From NCBI GenBank assembly GCA_035518775.1, contig DATIXH010000364.1, forward strand, positions 1 through 12,011: 12,011 bases of DNA. The letters are read 5' to 3'. The notes beneath the pieces were generated by a model. The model ran no database searches. It had not been told where the DNA came from and saw only the letters and a list, made by a program, of their open reading frames with translations. Source of the DNA: JBGPEQ01 sp035518775. GTDB lineage: Bacteria; Pseudomonadota; Alphaproteobacteria; Dongiales; Dongiaceae. Positions 1 to 6,275 of the stretch are shown here, in pieces (position 1 is the first letter of the stretch; each line of letters starts with the position of its first letter). A program made the translations under genes and the position numbers.

Positions 1-933
1 ATACTGGACACGGCGATCGGCATGATCTTCGTGTTCCTGATCATCAGCCTGCTCTGCGGGATCGTTCAGGAGTTGATTGCGACCATCCTTGGCTGGCGCG
101 CCGCCTTCCTCAAGGCCGGCGTAACGCAGCTGCTGGCCGACCCGAATTTCACGGGTCTCGCGAAGCAGGTCTACCAGCATCCTTTGATCGCATCGCTGGC
201 CAAACCGGGGCAGACTCCTTCCTATATTCCATCGCGCACCTTCACCTTGGCCCTCTTGGATGTGATGGACCCGGAAGGCGCGACGAAAGTGGCGGGGGCG
301 AACGTGCAGGAGCTCGTCAGCAAGATCGCTGATCCCGCGATCAAGCGAATCGCCAACGCGCTGGTCAGCGGTACCCAGGCCACCATCGAAGACCTTCGCA
401 AGAGCGTCGAGGACTGGTTCGACGATGTCATGGACAGGGTATCGGGCTGGTACAAGCGTCGCGCACAGCTGGTGACGCTCATCGTGGGAGTCGTCGTCTG
501 CATCGGATTCAACGTCGATGCGGTGGCGATCTTTTCCGCGCTTTGGAGGGATCACACGCTGCGGGAAGCGATCGTCGCGCAAGCATCCTCGTTCGCTTCG
601 GCCCACGCGCCTGCGGCGCAAGGCGAGGCCGCGGGAGCGGGGAATGACCAACCGTCGGTGACAGCACTGGAAGGTGAGCTCGACAAGCTGGCCTTGCCCA
701 TCGGATGGGACCTGAGCGGCAAGACAGCCACGACGGAGCCAAAGCCCAGCTCTCAGGTCGCCATGATCTGGACGAGCCGAATCATCGGCTGGCTCATTGC
801 CGCACTCGCGACGATGATGGGATCCGGGTTCTGGTTCGATCTGCTCAACAAGCTGCTCAATCTGCGCAGCGCGGGTGCGAAGCCACTGACGGCCGTCGAA
901 CAGCGGCAGGCGGAAGCGACGCCGTCGACCTGA
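1..933 (+). CDS. Three-helix membrane protein of unknown function (5' end outside window)
   Basis: The frame is open from base 1, and its first residues (ILDTAIG before the Met at base 22) already look like the start of a hydrophobic helix. The true start is therefore probably a few codons upstream of the window rather than the ATG at base 22. Numbered from that ATG, the visible features are a first membrane segment at residues 1-20, a soluble stretch with HPLI and PSYIP motifs near residues 53-70, an acidic/basic helix leading to DRVSGWYKRR near 139-148, a second membrane segment near 150-175, a low-complexity Ala-rich linker near 190-215 and a third segment near 250-275. The third segment ends in a WFDLLNKLLNLR motif. 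From memory these motifs recur in a widespread family of uncharacterised bacterial membrane proteins; I cannot assign a function. The gene converges on the response regulator gene, with 18 bases between the two stop codons. Confidence 0.8.
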   Translation: MLDTAIGMIFVFLIISLLCGIVQELIATILGWRAAFLKAGVTQLLADPNFTGLAKQVYQHPLIASLAKPGQTPSYIPSRTFTLALLDVMDPEGATKVAGANVQELVSKIADPAIKRIANALVSGTQATIEDLRKSVEDWFDDVMDRVSGWYKRRAQLVTLIVGVVVCIGFNVDAVAIFSALWRDHTLREAIVAQASSFASAHAPAAQGEAAGAGNDQPSVTALEGELDKLALPIGWDLSGKTATTEPKPSSQVAMIWTSRIIGWLIAALATMMGSGFWFDLLNKLLNLRSAGAKPLTAVEQRQAEATPST

Positions 934-951
934 GCGCCGCAAGCGCGCCGG

Positions 952-1680
952 CTACGGTTTGGTGCCTTCGCGCACGAACATGTAGCCGGCGCCGCGCACG
1001 GTCTTCAGGACCTGCGGCTTCTCCGGGTCGATCTCGATCTTCTTGCGGATGCGGGTGATGCGCACGTCGATGCTGCGGTCGAACACGTCGGATTCGCGGT
1101 TGTGGGCGAGGTCGAGCAGCTGATCGCGGCTGAGCACGCGGTTGGGGTGCTGGGCGAAGGCCTTCAGAAGGTCGAACTCCATGCTCGTGAGCGGAACCTC
1201 CCGGCCGGCGGCGTCATAGAGGCGATGGGCGGCGAGATCGAGGGTGCAGGTGCCCATGCGCACCTTCTGGCCAGCCGCCGCGCCCGGCGCTGCCTCGGCC
1301 TCCGGCCCCTGCTGTGCGCGGCGCAGCACGCTCTTCACGCGCGCCAACAGCTCCCGCAGATCGACGGGTTTGGCCAGATAATCGTCGGCCCCCATCTCCA
1401 GGCCGACGATGCGGTCGACCGTATCGCCGGAACCGGTCAACATGATGATCCCGACCGGACCCTGGGCGCGCAGCTCACGGGTCAGGACCAGCCCGTCCTC
1501 GCCCGGCAGGTGCAGGTCCATGATGACGATGTCGGCGGGACGCTCCTTGAGGACGCGGCGCATACCGTGGCCGTCGGCCACTGACGAGACCACGAAGCCG
1601 TTGGTCTCGAAATACTCATGCAGCGTATCCCGCAGGTCCGGATCGTCGTCGACGATCAGGAGGTGCCGTTTCTCGTCCAT
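952..1680 (-). CDS. OmpR/PhoB-family response regulator
   Basis: A 242-residue DNA-binding response regulator. The N-terminal receiver domain (about residues 5-120) shows the acidic pocket DDD at 11-13, the phospho-acceptor Asp55 in the IVIMDLHLPG strand, Thr82 and the conserved Lys104 in LAKP. After an Ala-rich linker, a C-terminal winged helix-turn-helix (about 140-236) carries the family signatures LTSMEFDLL, RVLSRDQLL, VDVRITRIRKKIE-like text and TVRGAGYMF. The ATG at 1680 was chosen because GGAGGG lies 6 bases upstream (1687-1692) and translation then opens directly on the receiver; a longer in-frame start at 1773 would overlap the kinase gene and add a non-domain tail. It lies 73 bases downstream of the hybrid kinase gene on the same strand and is presumably its output regulator. 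A direct repeat pair in that gap could mark autoregulation. Target genes are not evident from sequence. Confidence 0.95.
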   Translation of the reverse strand: MDEKRHLLIVDDDPDLRDTLHEYFETNGFVVSSVADGHGMRRVLKERPADIVIMDLHLPGEDGLVLTRELRAQGPVGIIMLTGSGDTVDRIVGLEMGADDYLAKPVDLRELLARVKSVLRRAQQGPEAEAAPGAAAGQKVRMGTCTLDLAAHRLYDAAGREVPLTSMEFDLLKAFAQHPNRVLSRDQLLDLAHNRESDVFDRSIDVRITRIRKKIEIDPEKPQVLKTVRGAGYMFVREGTKP

Positions 1681-1753
1681 CCCCAACCCTCCGCCGGAAG
1701 AATATATCCGAGTCGCGGCGCAGGAAATGTCCGAGTTGGCTGGGACGCCGGGC
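1681..1753 (-). promoter_or_regulatory. Gap before response regulator with direct repeat pair
   Basis: Between the kinase stop and the regulator start there are two 10-base direct repeats that match at nine positions, at 1704-1713 and 1727-1736. On the gene's strand they read ACTCGGATAT and ACTCGGACAT and are spaced 23 bases start to start, about two helical turns. A TATATT segment near the first repeat could be part of an internal -10 element, but no convincing -35 is present at normal spacing. OmpR-type regulators commonly bind tandem direct repeats, so an autoregulatory site is plausible. A Shine-Dalgarno GGAGGG sits at 1687-1692. Confidence 0.4.
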
Positions 1754-4700
1754 CTATGACAGGCGTGCGACAAGGCCGCGTACCGCCTCGGTCGTGAACG
1801 GCTTCTCGATGCTGGGCACCCCGGTGGTGGCGAGGAACTCCTTGATCTGCGGCGAGAGCGTATCGCCGGTGATGAAGGCGATGCGGCCCAGAAGGGCCGG
1901 ATGGCTGGCGCGTAGGGCGGTATAGAGGGCCGGCCCGTCCATAACGGGCATGCGCAGATCGCTGAGGATCAGGTCGAAGGCGCCCGTGGCCAGACGATCG
2001 AACGCCTGGCGGCCGTTCTCGGCGGTTTCGACCCAGTGACCGGCGTCCTGCAGCATCTCCGCCAGCGTGGCCGCGATCTCCGGCTCGTCGTCGACGACCA
2101 GGATGCGCCGGCGCGGCATGGCCGGCCGGTCCTGGCCGGGGGCGCGGGAGTCCGCAGAAGCGGGTCCCGACGACCGCGCCGGAAGCTCCACGCTGAAGGT
2201 GGCGCCGCCGCCCGGAGTCTCCTCCACGCCGATCGAGCCGCCATGGGCGGCGATGCTGGCAAGGCAGAGGGCCAGGCCGATGCCGGTTCCGGCGCCCGGC
2301 GGCTTGGTCGTGAAGAAGGGCTCGAAGATGCGGGCCCGCAGGTCGGCCGGCACACCCGGGCCGTTGTCGATGACGCTGAGGCGAACCGTACCGTTGCCGG
2401 CATGGGCGGTGGAGACCGTGAGCCGGCGGGGCCCGGCCTTGTCGCCAAGCGCCTGCAAGGCGTTGTGGACGAGGTTGGTGACGACCTGGTTGAGCTGGTC
2501 CGCATCGGCGAGCAGTGCCGGGAGGTCGGGCGCCAGGTCGAGCGTGAGCTGCACGTCGGCCATGCGCAGCTGGTAGGAGAGCAGCTCGACGGCCATCTCG
2601 ACGACAGAGTTGAGAGGCACGGCCGTGAGCTCGGGCGTGCGCCGGCGGGCGAGCGACAGGAAGCTGCGCACGATGCGCGAGCAGCGATCGGCAGCGCGGC
2701 GGATCTTCTCCGCGCGCTCCGCTGTCTTCTGGTCGGCGGCGGTGTCTTCCAGCATCGTGGCCTGGCCGACGACGACCGAAAGCGGATTGTTCAGCTCGTG
2801 GGCGACGCCGGCCAGCAGGGAGCCGAGCGCGCTCAGCTTTTCGGTCTGATAGAGCGCTTCGCGCTGGCGCGCCAGCTCCGCTTCGGCCCGTTTGCGGTCG
2901 GTGATGTCGACCAGCGCACCCACGAAGCCGGCGAAGGTTCCGTCGGTCTCGAAGCGGGCCACCTGGGTCTCGCGCACCCAGCGGTATTCCCCGTCGTAAC
3001 GGCGGACGCGGTGCTCCATCTCCACCGATTCCTGGCGCCGCAGCGCCTCGAAATAGATCCGCTTCGTCTCCGGCAGGTCTTCGGGGTGGATGTCACTCAT
3101 CCACTCCCACCGCCCCTGGGACATGTCTTCGAGCGAACGGCCGAAGAACGAGAGAAAGCGGTGGTTGGCGAACACGAGCTGATCGTTCGGGTCGATCATC
3201 GACAGCAGCACCGGCGCGTCATCGGTAAGAATGCGCAGGCGCTCTTCCCGCTCGCGCAACGCCGCTTCGGCCACCTTGCGCTCGGTGATGTCATGGAGCG
3301 AGCCGACTACGCGCAACGGCTTGCCGTCACCATAGACGATGAGCCCGCGCCAGGCGGTCCACCGTTCGCCGGCGGCTGGATGCCGCACCCGGCACTCGCA
3401 GGCGAACTTGCGCCGCTGGCGGGCGATGCGCGCCTGCAGATAGGCGCGGACCTGTTCCCGGTCCTCCTCGACCACGCGCTCGAACAGCCCGTCCGGCGTC
3501 ATCCCGAGATCGCCGTCGTCGAGCCCCAGGATCTCGTGCAGGCGCGGAGAGTAGTAGGCGCGGCCGGCGCTCACATCCCAGTCCCACAGGCCGTCGTTGG
3601 CGCCGCGCGCCGCCAGAGCGTAGCGCTGCTCGCTGACCCGCAACTGCTCGTCCATGCGCGCCCGCTCGATGGCGCCGGCGACAAGCGCAGCCGCCGTCTT
3701 GAGGACGTCGATCTCGAGCGTGGTCCAGACGCGCTCGGCCTTGGAGTCGTCGAAGCCGAGGAACCCCCAGCAATCCGCGCGCAGCATGATCGGCACGGAG
3801 ATGAATGACAGGGTGCCCTGCTCCAGGAAGACCTGACGGTTGTAGCCCGTCAGCTCGCTCAACGTCGCCTGCACGACCTCGCCGCGCTGGCGCCGCTCGG
3901 TCCATTCGTCGAGGCGGCCCTGCTCGTCCACCAGCGGCATGTCCTGGTAGCGCGGGTCCGTGCTCAGCGGACTCAGCCCGGGCGCGGCCCAGTCGTAGCG
4001 GCAGCTCTCGGCCATGCCGCCGTCGACCACGCGATGGACCTCGAACAGGGTGACGCGGTCGACTCCGGCGGCGACTCCGAGCCGGCTCAGAAGCTCCGGA
4101 ATGGCGTCGCGCCAATCGCCGCGGCCGACGATCCGGGTCGCCGCATAGGACACGGCGTCCAGCATCTCCGTGCGCCGCGCCAGCTCGAGCATCGCCTGCC
4201 GGCGCTCGGTCAGGTCGTGGAAGCCGGAAACGATGGCCGGCTGACCGCCGTAGATGATCGGCCGGCAGGTGAGCGCCAGCCAGAACTCGCCGGCCCCCGC
4301 CCGCCGGCACCTGATCTCCAAGGCGTCGATGAAGCCCTGCGTCCGCAGCAATTCGACGATGTGGTCGCGGTCGGCGGGATCGGCGTAGAACTCCGCCGCC
4401 GACCGGCCGATCAGGTCGGGCAACGTCGTGCGCATCATATCGGCGGCGCGCTGGTTGGCGTAGATCACCTGCCCGTCGGAGACCATGGTGATCGTCATCG
4501 GCAGCGGGTTGGCCTCCACGATCTCGCGCAGCCGCTGCTCCATGCTGCGCTCCTGCTGCTCCAGCCGGTCGCGCTCGGTGACGTCGGTGTAGATGGCGAC
4601 GAACCCACCGTCGCTCAGCTCGCCGCGGCGGAACTCCAGGATGCGCCTGTTTTTGCCCACCGACCGGACGGGCCTGCTGCCGGGCTGCAGCTTGACCGCG

Positions 4701-4951
4701 ACGCGCTCGCGCGCCTGCTCCATCGGATCGCCGGGTCCGAACGCGCCGGCCTGCGCGCGCGCCAGCAGCACCTCGAAGAAGCTGATCCCCGGGCGCAGCC
4801 CGCCGCGCGGAACATCGATGAGCTCATAGATCCGGCGGTTGGCCGCAATGACATTGCCGGCGCCGTCGACCGCGATCACGCCGTCGACCAGGCTGTCGAG
4901 TACGCGCTGCAGCAGCTGCACGGACGGCGCCGCGCTCTCCGCCGGGGTCAT
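1754..4951 (-). CDS. Soluble multi-PAS/GAF hybrid histidine kinase with C-terminal receiver
   Basis: A 1065-residue cytoplasmic sensor kinase. Domains in order: PAS about 10-125, PAS about 138-250, GAF about 262-432 (motif CWGFLGFDD), PAS about 438-560 (NDGLWDWDV), PAS about 570-690, HisKA about 708-770 with His718 in VAHELNNP, HATPase_c about 815-925 (N box NQVVTNLVHNAL, G1 DNGPGVP, F box EPFFTTK, G2 GTGIGLAL), and a receiver about 948-1064 with Asp998 in ILSDLRMP and the EKPF lysine. Several PAS domains end with the usual DxTER/DITDR linker. No membrane segment or signal peptide is visible, so the signal is probably intracellular (redox, ligand or cofactor). The ATG at 4951 lies just before the first PAS but lacks a clear Shine-Dalgarno; an in-frame GTG at 5011 is an alternative. 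The ATG at 5164 would overlap the cytochrome gene by 98 bases and is unlikely. The response regulator follows on the same strand. No Hpt domain is visible here. Confidence 0.93.
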   Translation of the reverse strand: MTPAESAAPSVQLLQRVLDSLVDGVIAVDGAGNVIAANRRIYELIDVPRGGLRPGISFFEVLLARAQAGAFGPGDPMEQARERVAVKLQPGSRPVRSVGKNRRILEFRRGELSDGGFVAIYTDVTERDRLEQQERSMEQRLREIVEANPLPMTITMVSDGQVIYANQRAADMMRTTLPDLIGRSAAEFYADPADRDHIVELLRTQGFIDALEIRCRRAGAGEFWLALTCRPIIYGGQPAIVSGFHDLTERRQAMLELARRTEMLDAVSYAATRIVGRGDWRDAIPELLSRLGVAAGVDRVTLFEVHRVVDGGMAESCRYDWAAPGLSPLSTDPRYQDMPLVDEQGRLDEWTERRQRGEVVQATLSELTGYNRQVFLEQGTLSFISVPIMLRADCWGFLGFDDSKAERVWTTLEIDVLKTAAALVAGAIERARMDEQLRVSEQRYALAARGANDGLWDWDVSAGRAYYSPRLHEILGLDDGDLGMTPDGLFERVVEEDREQVRAYLQARIARQRRKFACECRVRHPAAGERWTAWRGLIVYGDGKPLRVVGSLHDITERKVAEAALREREERLRILTDDAPVLLSMIDPNDQLVFANHRFLSFFGRSLEDMSQGRWEWMSDIHPEDLPETKRIYFEALRRQESVEMEHRVRRYDGEYRWVRETQVARFETDGTFAGFVGALVDITDRKRAEAELARQREALYQTEKLSALGSLLAGVAHELNNPLSVVVGQATMLEDTAADQKTAERAEKIRRAADRCSRIVRSFLSLARRRTPELTAVPLNSVVEMAVELLSYQLRMADVQLTLDLAPDLPALLADADQLNQVVTNLVHNALQALGDKAGPRRLTVSTAHAGNGTVRLSVIDNGPGVPADLRARIFEPFFTTKPPGAGTGIGLALCLASIAAHGGSIGVEETPGGGATFSVELPARSSGPASADSRAPGQDRPAMPRRRILVVDDEPEIAATLAEMLQDAGHWVETAENGRQAFDRLATGAFDLILSDLRMPVMDGPALYTALRASHPALLGRIAFITGDTLSPQIKEFLATTGVPSIEKPFTTEAVRGLVARLS

Positions 4952-5066
4952 ATCGGAAGGGCGTGGTTCGGCGGGAGCGTTTCCCGTGCGATTGTCAGTC
5001 TCTTCATCCACGGCCTGGCAGTCTACACCGCGCCCGCCCGCACTGTCGAAGTCTCCGGCCCGCGGG

Positions 5067-5483
5067 TCAGTCCAGACGGCCCGGACGTCCTCGACCAAGG
5101 GCGCCGTCGTGTCGGGCCTGGAGATAGGCGTAGATGTCTTCGATGTAGGGCTCGACGTTGCCATCGCCCGCGAATCCTTTCATGACCGAGCTGCCGTTCG
5201 TTCGCCCCGCCAGCACAACTTCCCGGAACGCGGGCAAATCGAGAGGCGCTTCGATCAGCGACGGCGCGAACGAACTGCCGATGCCGTCGGGACCGTGACA
5301 ATGGATGCAGATCGAATTGTACCGGCGGTAGCCGTTGTAGGTCCGCCTGTCCGCCTTGCCATCAAGGACGTGATAGAGCTTGACCGGCGCCGCGCCGGCA
5401 TCCGGTCCGCCCGCAACAGTCGCGTCAGCGGCGAGCAAGCCGGCAGCGACGGCAACGAACGTCGACAGATGGATCCTTGTCAT
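5067..5483 (-). CDS. Periplasmic c-type cytochrome, PedF/XoxG-like 'methanol metabolism-related' family
   Basis: A 138-residue secreted monohaem cytochrome c. Residues 1-25 form a signal peptide (basic start, Ala/Leu/Val core, TVAGG end). The haem-binding motif CIHCH is at 59-63, and Met101 in SVMKGFAG is the likely axial ligand. The string RTYNGYRRY before the haem site and the tail YIEDIYAYLQARHDGALGRGRP closely resemble, from memory, short cytochromes that accept electrons from PQQ-dependent methanol/ethanol dehydrogenases (PedF, XoxG-like). The ATG at 5483 is chosen because it begins the signal peptide and has a weak AAAGGG upstream; in-frame codons further upstream lack signal-peptide character. 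No dehydrogenase gene is present in the window. It lies 133 bases downstream of a secreted-protein gene and 115 bases upstream of the kinase gene, all on the minus strand. The cytochrome identity is firm; the subfamily and electron donor are inferred. Confidence 0.9.
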   Translation of the reverse strand: MTRIHLSTFVAVAAGLLAADATVAGGPDAGAAPVKLYHVLDGKADRRTYNGYRRYNSICIHCHGPDGIGSSFAPSLIEAPLDLPAFREVVLAGRTNGSSVMKGFAGDGNVEPYIEDIYAYLQARHDGALGRGRPGRLD

Positions 5484-5521
5484 CGCACGCCCTTTGCGAG
5501 GATCGCGCGCGCTCGCGGGCT

Positions 5522-5562
5522 GCCGCCGACAGGGTCCGAACGTACACGACCTTGTCGGCGGC
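5522..5562. repeat. Strong inverted repeat in the secreted-protein/cytochrome gap
   Basis: Perfect 10-base arms (5522-5531 GCCGCCGACA and 5553-5562 TGTCGGCGGC) continue inward, after one imperfect position, with a further 4 base pairs and leave an 11-base loop (5537-5547). It lies 53 bases after the secreted-protein stop and 38 bases before the cytochrome start. Neither strand has a T-run after the stem, so it is not a standard intrinsic terminator; an mRNA-processing or stabilising hairpin, an attenuator or a protein-binding site are possible. Confidence 0.6.
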
Positions 5563-5615
5563 GCGTGAAATACGGGCAACGATGGCGGCGCGAGCCATGG
5601 CGGCCGCCGCGGCCG

Positions 5616-6020
5616 TCAGTTCGTCAGCGTGGCGACTTCCGCGGTCGGACCGTTGCGCACGATGAGCGTATCGGCCCCGGATCCGCAGGTGAGGTCGATG
5701 GAGCGGCCTTCCTCGCTGTCGACGCCGGCGCGCTGGCCAGGCTGCAATGCCAGCCGCAGGCGCGCGGCCGAGGTCGTCGAGGCCGTCTCCGCGTCGGTCT
5801 TCTCGCCGATCATCATCACGACCTGGCAGGCGCCGGCCTCGCGGACGAAATAGCCGATCGCCGCCTTCGACCCGAGATCATGGCTGATGGCCTGCATCGG
5901 GAGATAGGTCGTCTGGCCCGGCTGCCCCGTGGCGGCACTCGAGGCGACCGTGGCGACGACCGCGACGCTGGCGATCAGCAAACCAGAAAGCGCAACGCCC
6001 TTGATGCTCTTGGTCAACAT
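5616..6020 (-). CDS. Small secreted protein of unknown function
   Basis: A 134-residue protein starting with a clear signal peptide: basic MLTKSIKG, then a long Ala/Val/Leu/Ser-rich core to about residue 30. The mature part has TYLPMQAISHDLGSKAAIGYF, a VVMMIGEK strand, RLRLALQPGQRAGVDSEEGRSIDLTCG and a short tail. Two cysteines (in GACQVV and LTCG) could form a disulfide in the periplasm. The predicted strands suggest a small beta-rich exported domain. I recall similar uncharacterised proteins in rhizobia-like genomes but know no function. The start is well supported by GGAGGGG at 6027-6033, 6 bases upstream. It is the first gene of the minus-strand group that continues with the cytochrome, kinase and regulator, and it is divergent from the ABC binding-protein gene across a 255-base gap. 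Confidence 0.85.
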   Translation of the reverse strand: MLTKSIKGVALSGLLIASVAVVATVASSAATGQPGQTTYLPMQAISHDLGSKAAIGYFVREAGACQVVMMIGEKTDAETASTTSAARLRLALQPGQRAGVDSEEGRSIDLTCGSGADTLIVRNGPTAEVATLTN

Positions 6021-6275
6021 GTGACTCCCCTCCGTGTCTGAAACTGGTCCCCACCGATGCGGCGCCGCCCATGCGGTCGAATGTTCCCGTCGATCGGTAT
6101 CTCGTGGGCGGCGTATCTACCGGGAGCGCATTTCACGATGATTTCGGCGATCCCGCGTTTTGTTGCGATTATTTCAAGCGCTTACGCCTACTCGCCGATA
6201 CCCCCGCCGCGCCGCCCTGTCGCGGACCGGCGCCAGGCGCTATGATGCTGAATTCACGAGAAAAGGAGCTGCGCC
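6021..6275. promoter_or_regulatory. Divergent intergenic region with possible promoter for ABC operon
   Basis: This 255-base gap separates the divergent secreted-protein and binding-protein genes and must hold promoters for both unless they are read from further away. For the plus strand, TATGAT at 6241-6246 matches five of six -10 bases; upstream at 18-base spacing only a weak CTGTCG (6217-6222) is seen. AAGGAG at 6263-6268 is a good ribosome binding site 7 bases before the ATG at 6276. An 8-base palindrome AAGCGCTT occurs around 6176-6183. I found no convincing promoter for the minus strand. Confidence 0.4.

Noticed and set aside
1681..1773. Upstream in-frame start of the response regulator at 1773
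   Set aside because: It overlaps the kinase end, adds 31 residues outside the receiver fold, and lacks the strong GGAGGG found before 1680.
2036..3808. 590-codon open frame on the plus strand opposite the kinase gene
   Set aside because: It lies wholly antisense to a gene with complete domain motifs, its translation is rich in Arg/Gly/His/Gln without domain pattern, and long antisense frames are expected at this GC content.
4952..5164. N-terminal extension of the kinase to an ATG at 5164
   Set aside because: It would overlap the cytochrome coding region by 98 bases, and the added residues are low-complexity with no domain; ATG 4951 or GTG 5011 is more likely.
4034..5185. 383-codon plus-strand open frame over the kinase N-terminus
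   Set aside because: Antisense shadow with low-complexity composition; the PAS/GAF coding on the other strand explains the region.
5425..5598. 57-codon minus-strand open frame spanning the intergenic inverted repeat
   Set aside because: No Shine-Dalgarno, Arg/Ala-rich composition, overlaps the cytochrome signal-peptide region in another frame; the inverted repeat itself accounts for the sequence.
5584..5608. GC-rich short palindromes just after the secreted-protein stop as a terminator
   Set aside because: Several competing short pairings made from GGC/GCC repeats, no T-run; not distinguishable from local composition.
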